Assembly: GCA_900315095.1 (NCBI GenBank)
Contig: OMXS01000006.1
Coordinates: 90,803-154,802 of the forward strand
Direction of reading: 5' to 3'
From: an uncultured Prevotellaceae bacterium
Lineage (GTDB): Bacteria > Bacteroidota > Bacteroidia > Bacteroidales > Bacteroidaceae
DNA length: 64,000 nt
Below the pieces are notes generated by a model that saw only the letters and a list, made by a program, of their open reading frames with translations, was not told where the DNA came from and made no database searches. Position 1 is the first letter of the stretch; every line of letters begins with the position of its first letter. This document shows positions 25,956 through 34,673 of this stretch, one piece after another. The position numbers were made by a program, and so were the translations under genes.

Positions 25956-27012
25956 AGTCTATGATTTTTTGGTTGAACATATCTTGCTGGTCTAACATGA
26001 ACTGTACCTCTACTGGAAGTGCGAAGATGTTGTGTCTGACTTCATCGCTTAGACCTTCCATTCCGAACAGTCGTGTGGCGTCCTTTTCTGTTGTGATGAT
26101 TAGTTTGGGCTCAGGCATCTCGGCGAACTGCTCGTTCATTCTTCTGATGTCTTTCTGGGTGAACTGGTGATGGTCGCTGAATGTCATGGGCAGGATGTTC
26201 TCCGTGTATGGCTTCAGGTCGAGAATCATCTGGTTAGGCGATGCAATGCCCGTGAGCAAAAGTACGTTATGCTGCTTTGTCAGGCTGTCCAGCGCCATCT
26301 CTTCGCCGCAATAGAGCGGTTTAAGATTGCCGTATTTCAGAGTGGTAAAGTACAACTTCTGGTACGGTCTGAGGTTCATCGCCTTGATAAGCACGCGGAA
26401 CTCCATCGGTTTCATGTCCTGAGGGCATTTCGTCACGATAACAATATCGGCTCTGCCTTTGCCTTCTTTCGGCTCACGAAGTCTGCCAGCAGGCAGCAGC
26501 TTGTCGTAAATTATCAGGCGATGGTAGTCTACAAGCAGGATGTTTATGCCCGGCTTGACGTAGCGGTGCTGATAGGCATCATCTAGAAGAATGACATCTA
26601 TGTCCTTGGCAACGCTGTTGTCGGTAAGTTTGTCGATGCCGTGACACCTGTCTTTGTCCACCGCGACATATATCTCAGGGAACTTCTTCTTTATCTGGAA
26701 CGGTTCGTCGCCAATTTCACTCATCGGAGTGTCCTTCTTCGCCAGTACGAATCCCTTGCTCTTCCGCTTATATCCGCGACTCAGAACAGCCACTTTTGTC
26801 TTGTCCTTCAGCAGTTTCACAAGATACTCCACGTGCGGAGTCTTGCCCGAACCGCCCACGGTTATGTTTCCTACAGAGATGACAGGCACGTCGAAACTGC
26901 GGCTTTTCAACATTCCGATATCGAAAAGTTGATTCCTCAGTCTTACGCCAATGCCGTAGAGCCAGCTAAACGGCATCAGCCACTCGTTTATCTTTATAAA
27001 GTCGCCTTCCAT
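25840..27012 (-). CDS. lpxK: Tetraacyldisaccharide 4'-kinase
   Basis: 390 residues. The N-terminal PFSWLYG and Walker A GNITVGGSGKTP identify LpxK; DDAYQHRYV and later TTEKDATRL also match. It phosphorylates the lipid A precursor at the 4' position at the inner membrane. The C-terminal tail after DYVRKNSRNS (about 30 residues, KAKDDHKPKDSN and on) is longer than usual and is encoded in the overlap with punA. It begins 18 bases after sppA ends. Confidence 0.94.
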   Translation of the reverse strand: MEGDFIKINEWLMPFSWLYGIGVRLRNQLFDIGMLKSRSFDVPVISVGNITVGGSGKTPHVEYLVKLLKDKTKVAVLSRGYKRKSKGFVLAKKDTPMSEIGDEPFQIKKKFPEIYVAVDKDRCHGIDKLTDNSVAKDIDVILLDDAYQHRYVKPGINILLVDYHRLIIYDKLLPAGRLREPKEGKGRADIVIVTKCPQDMKPMEFRVLIKAMNLRPYQKLYFTTLKYGNLKPLYCGEEMALDSLTKQHNVLLLTGIASPNQMILDLKPYTENILPMTFSDHHQFTQKDIRRMNEQFAEMPEPKLIITTEKDATRLFGMEGLSDEVRHNIFALPVEVQFMLDQQDMFNQKIIDYVRKNSRNSILAKAKDDHKPKDSNSAGNGTRTISFRNN

Positions 27013-27030
27013 CTCTGAGTTTTCCTATAG

Positions 27031-28800
27031 TTATTCCACTCTCAGGTAGAACGGTATTCTTGCCTGAATAGCGTTCTGCTTGTCCATAGTGCGAAGCAGC
27101 ATGAACGGCTCGTAGTATTCGCCCAGCACGAGGCGAGCCTGTGCTTCTATGTAGTTGTTGTCGTTGAACTTGTTCAGCAGTTGTGTCTCCCAGCCTTCCG
27201 CCTCTGGGTATGCCACGCTGTGATATTCCTCAATTTTAGCCAGTTCTGCTGCCTTCTTAATAGCGTCGTCGAGACCTCCGAGGGCGTCAACGAGCTTAAT
27301 CTTTAGCGCGTCTTGTCCCAGCCAAACGTGTCCCTGGGCAATCTTCTCCACCTCGTCAACACTCATCTTGCGGCCCTCAGCCACGCGCGAGCGGAACAAG
27401 TCGTATCCTCTTTCTATATATCTATTAAGGTATGCCATTTCCTCCTCGCTGATAGGACGAGACATAGAGCCAAATGTAGCGAACTTGTTTGTCTTTATTT
27501 CTTCGAACTTCACGCCCAATTTCTCTGTCAGCAGTTGGCTTGCGTCAGGGAACATGCCGAAGATGCCGATGGAACCTGTAAGAGTTGTAGGCTCGGCATA
27601 GATGTAGTTGCCGATGCAGCTGATATAATAACCGCCCGAAGCAGCCATTCCTCCCATTGACACAACTACCGGCTTCTTTGCTTTGAGTTGCTTCATGGAG
27701 TGCCAAATCTGCTCAGATGCGTATGCCGAACCGCCTCCTGTGTTTATGCGGAGCACAACGGCTTTGATGTCATCGTCGTTCATCAGTTTCTCAAGGTCTT
27801 TGCAAACCTTCTGCGCATCGATAGTATGGCCTTGGCTCAAGCCGCCCGCTGCGCCGTCAACAACATCGCCGTAAGCATAGTAAACGGCAATTGCCTCGCC
27901 ATCATTTCTGCTTCCTTTAGCGTTGACCATACTGCTCAGGCTCACTTTGTTGATGTTGTCGTCCTTGCCAATCTTCAGCATTTCCTTCACGACATCCTTC
28001 ACCTCGTCGGTATAGACGAGTTTGTCCACAAACTTATACTTAACGAAGTTCTGCGGTTCATCGAATGTAATGAGACTGTCGGCATATTGGTTGAGCTGGT
28101 CAACACTTATCTTTCTGCTTTCAGAAACATCCTTCAAAATGTTATCCCAGATACCATTCATATAAGCAGTAATCTGCTCGCGGTTCTCCTCACTCATCTT
28201 GTCGGCGGTGAACATCTCAGGAGCGCTCTTGTAAGCGCCCACTTTCGACAGTTGCACTTTTACTCCGAACTTTGCCAGAAGGTCCTTCAGTAACATCTGC
28301 TGTCCACCAAGTCCGTGCCAGTCAACCATTCCCTGAGGGTTCATAAGCACCTTGTCGGCTGTAGAAGCGAGGTAATATGTTCCTTGAGAGTATGTGTCGC
28401 CGTATGACACAATCCACTTTCCGCTCTTCTTGAAGTCAACAAGAGCCTTGCGGATAGCCTGGAGTGAAGCATAAGAGTCGGCTGAAAAGGCGCTTGCCTC
28501 AATATATATACCTTTGATATTGTCGTTTTCTTTTGCCTTCTTAATTGCGTTCAGCACTTCGTCGAGACCCGTGGAAGAAGTGCCTCCGCCCATTAGTGAC
28601 GACATTACATCTGTCTCTGAGCGCTCCTCGAGTGTACCGTTGAGCGAGAGAACCATTACAGAATTGTCTGAGATAGGTGCAGAGGAACTGCCTGAAGCTA
28701 TCATTCCTACGATGCTCATCATTCCTATTGCAACGATGATAATAGTGAAAATCAGAAGGCCGACAATAGTGGCGGCGGTGTATTTAAGAAAGTCTTTCAT
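27031..28800 (-). CDS. sppA: Signal peptide peptidase SppA, 67K type
   Basis: 589 residues, the double-length form. One N-terminal membrane anchor (about 8-35), then two ClpP-fold repeats. The nucleophilic Ser is in GGMAASGGYYIS and the GGGSAYASEQIWH block precedes it; the N-terminal repeat carries the general-base Lys region (QGTYYLASTADKV). It degrades signal peptides left in the inner membrane. First gene of the sppA-lpxK-punA-thiL run, with a good promoter at 28836-28867. Confidence 0.94.
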   Translation of the reverse strand: MKDFLKYTAATIVGLLIFTIIIVAIGMMSIVGMIASGSSSAPISDNSVMVLSLNGTLEERSETDVMSSLMGGGTSSTGLDEVLNAIKKAKENDNIKGIYIEASAFSADSYASLQAIRKALVDFKKSGKWIVSYGDTYSQGTYYLASTADKVLMNPQGMVDWHGLGGQQMLLKDLLAKFGVKVQLSKVGAYKSAPEMFTADKMSEENREQITAYMNGIWDNILKDVSESRKISVDQLNQYADSLITFDEPQNFVKYKFVDKLVYTDEVKDVVKEMLKIGKDDNINKVSLSSMVNAKGSRNDGEAIAVYYAYGDVVDGAAGGLSQGHTIDAQKVCKDLEKLMNDDDIKAVVLRINTGGGSAYASEQIWHSMKQLKAKKPVVVSMGGMAASGGYYISCIGNYIYAEPTTLTGSIGIFGMFPDASQLLTEKLGVKFEEIKTNKFATFGSMSRPISEEEMAYLNRYIERGYDLFRSRVAEGRKMSVDEVEKIAQGHVWLGQDALKIKLVDALGGLDDAIKKAAELAKIEEYHSVAYPEAEGWETQLLNKFNDNNYIEAQARLVLGEYYEPFMLLRTMDKQNAIQARIPFYLRVE

Positions 28801-28835
28801 GATTATAACTGATAAATTATATGATTTCTAATTTG

Positions 28836-28867
28836 CAAAAGTAGGGATATTTTTTATAATAAGCAAA
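28836..28867 (-). promoter_or_regulatory. Promoter of the sppA-lpxK-punA-thiL run
   Basis: Minus strand TTTG (28864-28867), 20 bases, TACTTTTG (28836-28843); leader about 30 bases. Confidence 0.75.
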
Positions 28868-28881
28868 TTTTAAGGTCATTT

Positions 28882-28915
28882 ATTGCGATTATGTCACTTA
28901 TTTTGGGTACTTTTG
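28882..28915 (+). promoter_or_regulatory. Promoter of the SDR gene, very short leader
   Basis: -7 box TACTTTTG at 28908-28915 and a TATTG -33-like site at 28881-28885. Only 7 bases separate the box from the ATG at 28923, so the transcript is leaderless or nearly so. Confidence 0.65.
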
Positions 28916-28922
28916 CATCATT

Positions 28923-29657
28923 ATGAAAAGAGCGATAGTAATAGGGGCTTCGTCGGGCATCGGCAAGGAAGTGGCGCGCCTGCTGCTTGCCGACGACTGG
29001 CATCTTGGCGTTGCCGCCCGCCGCACAGAGTTGCTTGAGGAGTTGCGGAGCGAGTATCCTGAGTTGGTAACGGTTGCCGAAATCGACGTTACATCAGAAG
29101 ATGCGCCTCGTAAGTTGTTAGACCTGATAGACGAGATGGGTGGAGTAGGGCTGTTCTTCTATTCCTCCGGCATCGGCAAGCAGAACATGCTGCTCGATAA
29201 GGAGATAGAGATGCGTACGGTTGAGACAAACGTCAAGGGTTTCACGCAGATGATAGACACCATATATAATTATATGTCTGAGCATCAGGGAGGGCACATC
29301 GCGGCCATCAGTTCCATTGCTTCCACAAAGGGACTTGGCGCCGCTCCCTCGTATAGTGCTACCAAGTCGTTTCAGGCACATTATATTGAGGCGCTTCAGC
29401 AGCAGGCGAATATGCGCAATCTGAACATCCGTTTTACCGACATTCAGCCAGGTTTCGTAGATACAGCCCTGCTTGGTGACGGCCACAAATATCCGCTCTT
29501 GTTGCGTACGGAGGATGTGGCGAGGCAGATAGTAAGTGCCGTTTACAAGGAAAAGGGCAGATGTATCATCGACTGGCGCTATCGTTTGCTAACCTTCTTC
29601 TGGCGTCTTATTCCCCGTTGGCTATGGGTTAGGCTTAAGATAAAGACCGCCTCATAG
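28923..29657 (+). CDS. Short-chain dehydrogenase/reductase
   Basis: 244 residues. Rossmann start GASSGIG (8-14), ISSIAS with the catalytic Ser, and YSATK with the Tyr-Lys pair; DIQPGFVDT follows. A hydrophobic, basic C-terminus (RYRLLTFFWRLIPRWLWVRLKIK) suggests membrane association. It is an NAD(P)-dependent oxidoreductase whose substrate is not predictable. It is transcribed alone, divergent from sppA and convergent with radA. Confidence 0.9.
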   Translation: MKRAIVIGASSGIGKEVARLLLADDWHLGVAARRTELLEELRSEYPELVTVAEIDVTSEDAPRKLLDLIDEMGGVGLFFYSSGIGKQNMLLDKEIEMRTVETNVKGFTQMIDTIYNYMSEHQGGHIAAISSIASTKGLGAAPSYSATKSFQAHYIEALQQQANMRNLNIRFTDIQPGFVDTALLGDGHKYPLLLRTEDVARQIVSAVYKEKGRCIIDWRYRLLTFFWRLIPRWLWVRLKIKTAS

Positions 29658-29694
29658 GCGCAGAGTTATCCTTTGATGTTGCGAAAGATGACCT

Positions 29695-29832
29695 TTCGCA
29701 CTCTCAAAGGTGCCTTTTGGGAGTGTCAGATGTATACAAGTGAGGTGGTCAGATGTATATAAGTGAGGTGGTCAGGAAGCACTTCTGAGGAAGCCAGAAG
29801 ATACACCTGAGAATGTCAGGAGAAACAAGTGA
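29695..29832. repeat. Dyad-repeat array R2
   Basis: Between the convergent SDR and radA genes. Read on the minus strand it has five to six units. Two in sequence are CCTCACTTATATACATCTGA and CCTCACTTGTATACATCTGA, 23 bases apart, joined by the same CCACC spacer seen in R3. A larger hairpin with CACTCTCAAAGG opposite CCTTTTGGGAGTG lies at 29698-29724 and may serve as a terminator. Confidence 0.8.
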
Positions 29833-29844
29833 AATTGGCTCCGC

Positions 29845-31302
29845 TTATCCAAAGAGCAGGCGGAGGGCTTCTTCCACCTTTCGAACGGGATGCAAATGTA
29901 TCTTAAAGTCGCGGTGTGCCATTCCCTGCATGTTGTATTTGGGGAATATGATGTCCGTGAATCCCAGTTTCTCTGCTTCTGCTATGCGTTGCTCAATACG
30001 GTTGATGGGGCGAACCTCGCCGCTAAGTCCCACTTCACCAGCCATGCACCATCCGCTCTCTATTGGCGTGTCGACGTTAGAAGAGAGTACGGCGGCAATT
30101 ACAGAGAGGTCGGTGGCGAGGTCGGTAACACGCAACCCGCCCGCTATGTTGAGGAACACATCCTTCTGAACGAGCTTGAATCCCACCCGTTTCTCAAGTA
30201 CCGCGAGCAGCATGTTAAGTCTTCGCTGGTCGAATCCTGTGGCAGAGCGTTGCGGAGTGCCGTATGCTGCCGTAGATACAAGTGCCTGTGTCTCGACGAG
30301 GAACGGTCGAACGCCCTCGATAGCAGAACTTATGGCTATTCCCGAGAGTCCCTCGTGGTCTTGGGTAAGCAGCAGTTCCGACGGGTTGTTCACCTGTCGA
30401 AGTCCGTTTTGCTGCATCTCGTAGATTCCAAGTTCGGAAGTGCTGCCGAAGCGGTTCTTTATTGAGCGCAAGATGCGGTACATGTAGTGCTGGTCGCCTT
30501 CGAACTGTATCACGGTATCAACGATATGCTCCAGTATCTTAGGTCCTGCCAGCGTTCCCTCCTTGTTTATATGTCCTATAAGCAATACAGGCACTCCGCT
30601 CGACTTGGCAAAACGAAGCAAGGCGGCAGCGCACTCGCGCACTTGGGTGATACTTCCCGGCGAAGAATCGACATCCTCTGTCGAGATGGTTTGTATGGAG
30701 TCGATAATCACCATCTCTGGCTGCACGTCCTTGATGTGGTTGAATATGCTCTCGAGCGATGTCTCGGTAAGAATCAGGAGATTATCATTTAGGGCGTCGG
30801 GTGATGGTTGATGGGTGTTGGTTGTGTCTTCTGCGTTTCCGCTCAACACTCCACGCTCAACATTCAACAATCTCTCAGCCCTCATCTTCAGTTGTTGGGC
30901 ACTCTCCTCACCGCTAACATACAGTACGCGCTTGTCTTTCAGGTTGAGTATTGTCTGCAAAGTGAGCGTGCTCTTGCCTATACCAGGCTCACCTCCCAGC
31001 AGCACTATGCTTCCTTGAACGAGTCCTCCGCCAAGCACGCGGTTTAGTTCTTCGTCGTGCATGTCTATTCTTGGAACGTCCTTCGATGATATCTCGCGCA
31101 GGCGCAAAGGCTTGTTCTTCTCGCCGTTTCTGCCACTTCGCACGTTCGAAGCAGCCGAGCGAGCCGCCATCTGGCCAGTATCGTTGCTTACTCTTATCTC
31201 CTTGAACGTGTTCCATTGTCCGCAGGAAGGGCATTTGCCTATCCATTTCGCCGACTCTTGGCCGCAATTCGAGCAAACGTATGCTATCTTGTCTTTTGCC
31301 AT
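29845..31302 (-). CDS. radA: DNA repair protein RadA with a low-complexity insert
   Basis: 485 residues. N-terminal zinc finger CSNCGQESAKWIGKCPSCGQW, RecA-like core with Walker A GGEPGIGKS, KNRFG motif (KNRFGSTSELG) and the C-terminal Lon-protease-like domain (SNVDTPIESGWCMAGEVGLSGEVRP). It helps branch migration in recombination. Between MRAERLLNV and NDNLLILTETS there is an insert of about 25 residues (GVLSGNAEDTTNTHQPSPDA) that normal RadA lacks; it is encoded by short-period repeats (30790-30872). The promoter lies at 31356-31386. Confidence 0.95.
   Translation of the reverse strand: MAKDKIAYVCSNCGQESAKWIGKCPSCGQWNTFKEIRVSNDTGQMAARSAASNVRSGRNGEKNKPLRLREISSKDVPRIDMHDEELNRVLGGGLVQGSIVLLGGEPGIGKSTLTLQTILNLKDKRVLYVSGEESAQQLKMRAERLLNVERGVLSGNAEDTTNTHQPSPDALNDNLLILTETSLESIFNHIKDVQPEMVIIDSIQTISTEDVDSSPGSITQVRECAAALLRFAKSSGVPVLLIGHINKEGTLAGPKILEHIVDTVIQFEGDQHYMYRILRSIKNRFGSTSELGIYEMQQNGLRQVNNPSELLLTQDHEGLSGIAISSAIEGVRPFLVETQALVSTAAYGTPQRSATGFDQRRLNMLLAVLEKRVGFKLVQKDVFLNIAGGLRVTDLATDLSVIAAVLSSNVDTPIESGWCMAGEVGLSGEVRPINRIEQRIAEAEKLGFTDIIFPKYNMQGMAHRDFKIHLHPVRKVEEALRLLFG
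30790..30872 (-). repeat. Low-complexity repeat insert inside radA
   Basis: Plus-strand GGTGATGGTTGATGGGTG-type units followed by CTCAACAYTC units; both types recur at gene borders elsewhere in the window. Inserted in frame between the ATPase Walker A strand region and the next strand. Confidence 0.75.
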
Positions 31303-31355
31303 ATATTAGGGTGATGGGTGTTTGTTGATTAGGTGATAGACCATTAAAAACGCAA

Positions 31356-31386
31356 CAAAATTACTAATATTTTTTCTTGTTACAAA
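31356..31386 (-). promoter_or_regulatory. Promoter of radA
   Basis: Minus strand TTTG (31383-31386), 19 bases, TAATTTTG (31356-31363). Confidence 0.7.
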
Positions 31387-31403
31387 ATAATTCGTTACTT
31401 TTG
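31376..31403 (+). promoter_or_regulatory. Promoter of the substrate-binding lipoprotein gene
   Basis: -7 box TACTTTTG (31396-31403) with a CTTG at 31376-31379. It overlaps the radA promoter on the other strand and leaves a leader of about 95 bases. Confidence 0.6.
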
Positions 31404-31439
31404 CACCACTTAAGGCGGCTAATATCGCTAATAATTATA

Positions 31440-31495
31440 ATGAGCGAAGGGTGACTCCAAAGACTTAATGCATGAGGGGCTGCCCTTTTTTGACT
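31440..31495 (+). promoter_or_regulatory. Structured leader with a weak terminator-like hairpin
   Basis: The leader holds AGGG-GCTG-CCCT (31475-31486) followed by TTTTT, and an upstream GAAGGG (31446-31451) that could pair with CCCTTT instead. The two foldings exclude one another, as in attenuation. It matches no riboswitch class that I can recognise. Confidence 0.3.
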
Positions 31496-31502
31496 TTTCA
31501 CT

Positions 31503-32414
31503 ATGAAGAAAATAGTTCTTGTGATGCTTTCCGCGATGCTCCTTGTGGGGTGCGGACAGAGTTATGAAGAGGCGAAGGAACAATCGGCTCGCGAACGTGC
31601 CATGCAGCAAAAGAAGGAGGCAGAGGCCCTGAAAGTGGGTGTGCTGCCCACTATCGACTGTCTGCCGATGTTTATTATAAAGGAACGTGAGTGGATAGAT
31701 ACCGCCAAGGCTGACGTGCGGTTTAAAGACATCGAGTCGCATATAGCGGCAGACGACGCGCTGAGGAAGGGCGTTATAGAAGGCTCGGTGACCGATATTG
31801 TAAGGGCAGAGCGCATGAAACGCCAAGGCGTGGCGCTCACTTACGTTGCCTCAACGCCGCTCTCGTGGCAGTTTATCACCAACAAGAAAGCGCGTATCAA
31901 GGAACTCAAACAGCTCACGGACAAGATGATAGCTATGAGCAGATTCTCAGCAACGGCCATGTTGGCTGATATGGCGGTGGACAGTTCAAAGTTGAAGTCG
32001 GAGTATGTGTTCCGTGTGCAGGTGAACAACCCGCAAATAAGACTGAAGATGCTCATCAACAACGAGATGGATGCTGCTCTTCTGCCTGAGCCGCAGGCAA
32101 CAACGGCTCGTATTGCGGGCAATCCTGTGCTGATGGATGCTAAGAACAGAGACCTTAGAATGGGCGCAATAGTCTTTACTGACAAGGCGATGAACGACTC
32201 TAGAAGGAGGTCTCAGATAGACGCTTTCATTAAAGCGTACAATCAAGCATGCGACTCCATAAACCATTATGGCATAGCGAATTATGCGGGAATAATAAAG
32301 AAATACATGGATGTGGACAGTAAAACTGTCCGCTCTATTCCAAAGATAAAGTTTGAGCATGCCGCAAGACCTCGCGAGAAGGACATAGCGAAGGCTAACA
32401 GCTGGCTGAGATAA
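31503..32414 (+). CDS. ABC-type substrate-binding lipoprotein (NitT/TauT/THI5-like)
   Basis: 303 residues. Lipobox LLVGC (Cys about residue 18), a charged linker (QQKKEAEA), then a periplasmic-binding fold: LKVGVLPTIDCLPMFI, GVIEGSVTDIVRAERM, ALLPEPQATTARIAG. This is the layout of SsuA/THI5-like binding proteins. No permease or ATPase gene lies beside it, so the transporter partner is elsewhere. It is followed after 30 bases by a TPR protein gene. The substrate is not known. Confidence 0.75.
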   Translation: MKKIVLVMLSAMLLVGCGQSYEEAKEQSARERAMQQKKEAEALKVGVLPTIDCLPMFIIKEREWIDTAKADVRFKDIESHIAADDALRKGVIEGSVTDIVRAERMKRQGVALTYVASTPLSWQFITNKKARIKELKQLTDKMIAMSRFSATAMLADMAVDSSKLKSEYVFRVQVNNPQIRLKMLINNEMDAALLPEPQATTARIAGNPVLMDAKNRDLRMGAIVFTDKAMNDSRRRSQIDAFIKAYNQACDSINHYGIANYAGIIKKYMDVDSKTVRSIPKIKFEHAARPREKDIAKANSWLR

Positions 32415-32444
32415 GCGCTAATAACCCACAATAATATTATAAGA

Positions 32445-34673
32445 ATGGAAGTGATGGAGCAAGATATCTTGAATAACACATTGAAGGAGATTGCTGATGG
32501 TCATGTGTATGTGGCCATCTGCAATATGCGCAATTATGCGATGCACAATAGCATAGGCAAGTGGCGCGACGAACTTGAGAGTCTCACAAGCGACTATGAA
32601 CTGATGATGGATTATCTCGGAAGGGGAATCGTCGACCCTGATCGTGAGAAGATACACCATAGAATAAGTGCAAGGCTCGAGAGATGTGTGCGCAACATCA
32701 TGCTCCATAACAAGACCCAGATATCTCCTTTCTATCAAGAGGCAGCACGAAAGGGTGGCGACGTGGTGCTCGAGATAGAGCAACTGAAAGCGGAACTCGA
32801 GGGTTTCGTAAGCGAGCAGGCTATGCTTGGACTTCTTTCTGATGAGGAAAGAACCGCTAAAAGCAGGGAAATCTACTCCCGACATGTTGGTCAGATGTCT
32901 GTTTTCTTCCATAGAGTTATTGTGTCGCCACAATGGAACTCTAGCATGAGAAGTCAGATGACGGAACTCCTATCGTCGCCGACCATCGACTCTTTCGATG
33001 CACAAGTGCTTGTAAGCGCAATCACCATATCCACTCTTAACCATCCTGATGAGCAGAAGACTCTGACTCTTGTAAGTGTCTATCGCGATGCAACAGACAT
33101 GAATATACGCCAGAGGGCGCTTGTGGGATGGGTGTTCGCCTCAGCAATGGGCGATAAGACACTCGACGAAATCGCGTCTTTGTGCGATGACGAGGATGTG
33201 GCGCGTGAGGTGGCGGACATGCAGAAGCAGGTGATGTTCTGCCTAAGTGCCGACAAAGACAACCAGACGATACATAAAGAAATCATCCCCGAACTGATGA
33301 AGAACCAAGACCTGAACATCACGAGGTTTGGAATCACCGAGAAGGAGGATGACAAGATGGAGGACATTCTGAATCCTAACGCCGCTGACGAGCGCATGGA
33401 GAAACTGGAAAGCACCATGAACCGTATGGAGAAGATGCAGAAAGAGGGCTCGGACATCTATTTCGGCGGTTTCTCACAGATGAAGCGGTTCACGTTCTTC
33501 AACGATATGGCCAACTGGTTCTGGCCTTTCTTTATGGAGCATCCAGGCATTCAGGATGTGTTAGACAAGGTAGGCAATGCCGAATTCTTAAAGAACATGC
33601 TGACCTACGGTCCTTTCTGCGAAAGCGATAAATACTCTTTCATCATCACTATGAAGACAGTCTTCGAGCGGTTGCCTGCCAGCATGCGCGAGATGATGCA
33701 GAGTGGATATGACATTGGGCCTGTTGTGTCTGATGCTGACCGTAACTCTGGCGCTTACATCCGTCGCAAGTATCTGCAGGATATCTACCGTTTCTATCGT
33801 CTTAACTTCCACAAGAACGAACTGAGAAATCCTTTCTTGGACGAGAGATACTATCTTTTCGTTGTCAATAAAGCATTCTGTGGCACTAAGGTATGCGACA
33901 AACTGACGGAACTTGCGTGGTTCATGCATAAGAGACAGATGAATAATTGCTTCGCCGCAATAGCCAAGACGATTATCAGTTCGACAAAAGACGAACTCGA
34001 TATGGATTACGTTCACATCGCCTCTTTTTATTTCTTTGAATATAAAAAAGATGTGGAGAAGGCTTATTCTGTTTTAATAAAGCCGTGGGAGGATGGTCTG
34101 CTTAACGATGATGTGACAGGACTTAAAATGCTTGGGCGCGTTTCGCTGGTGAAGAAAGACTACGAAATGGCGTGCGATTGCTATAGACGACTGCAGGAGA
34201 TTAATCCTGACAACAGCAATTATGCGCTCAACTATTGTGTCACATTAATGAAACTGGCACGCTATCACGATGCTTGCGAGATTCTTTATCGCCTTGACTA
34301 CGAGCATCCATCTGTCAATACAACGCGTGCTCTTGCATGGGCGTTGATGGGTGAGGGCAAGAAAGAGCAGGCAGACGCATTATACCAGAAACTCCTGTTG
34401 CAGGAAACTACGGCACCAGAGGATTTCCTCAATGCTGCCTATTGCCAATGGTTTATGGGTAATGTGCGTAATGCCGTGCAGTATTTCTCCGACTACAGAG
34501 ACTCGCTGGGCAAGAAGCCTTTGGCATCCGACTGGCTCTCTAAGGAGTTTGAGAACGATATCCAGATGCTTGAAGCCAACGGAATAAAGTCTGTTGACAT
34601 GATGCTGATGGCTGATATAGTGGAGAAGAACATTAAAGGAACGGGCTCAGAAGATGGGCAAACCATCCTTTGA
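32445..34673 (+). CDS. Large TPR-containing protein of unknown function
   Basis: 742 residues, no signal peptide or membrane segment. The N-terminal 300 residues are helical and charged. A central part (about 330-350) has a coiled-coil stretch with ERMEKLESTMNRMEKMQKEG. The last 200 residues read as tandem TPR helices (DYEMACDCYRRLQEINPDNSNYALNYCVTLMKLARYHDACEILYRL). A conserved Bacteroidales protein to my knowledge, without an assigned role; a scaffold for protein complexes is the usual use of TPRs. Its last 41 bases overlap the end of the convergent PLD gene. Confidence 0.75.
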   Translation: MEVMEQDILNNTLKEIADGHVYVAICNMRNYAMHNSIGKWRDELESLTSDYELMMDYLGRGIVDPDREKIHHRISARLERCVRNIMLHNKTQISPFYQEAARKGGDVVLEIEQLKAELEGFVSEQAMLGLLSDEERTAKSREIYSRHVGQMSVFFHRVIVSPQWNSSMRSQMTELLSSPTIDSFDAQVLVSAITISTLNHPDEQKTLTLVSVYRDATDMNIRQRALVGWVFASAMGDKTLDEIASLCDDEDVAREVADMQKQVMFCLSADKDNQTIHKEIIPELMKNQDLNITRFGITEKEDDKMEDILNPNAADERMEKLESTMNRMEKMQKEGSDIYFGGFSQMKRFTFFNDMANWFWPFFMEHPGIQDVLDKVGNAEFLKNMLTYGPFCESDKYSFIITMKTVFERLPASMREMMQSGYDIGPVVSDADRNSGAYIRRKYLQDIYRFYRLNFHKNELRNPFLDERYYLFVVNKAFCGTKVCDKLTELAWFMHKRQMNNCFAAIAKTIISSTKDELDMDYVHIASFYFFEYKKDVEKAYSVLIKPWEDGLLNDDVTGLKMLGRVSLVKKDYEMACDCYRRLQEINPDNSNYALNYCVTLMKLARYHDACEILYRLDYEHPSVNTTRALAWALMGEGKKEQADALYQKLLLQETTAPEDFLNAAYCQWFMGNVRNAVQYFSDYRDSLGKKPLASDWLSKEFENDIQMLEANGIKSVDMMLMADIVEKNIKGTGSEDGQTIL

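Noticed and set aside
31404-31502. TPP riboswitch before the THI5-like gene
   Set aside because: The conserved CTGAGA and ACCTGATC segments of the TPP aptamer are absent.
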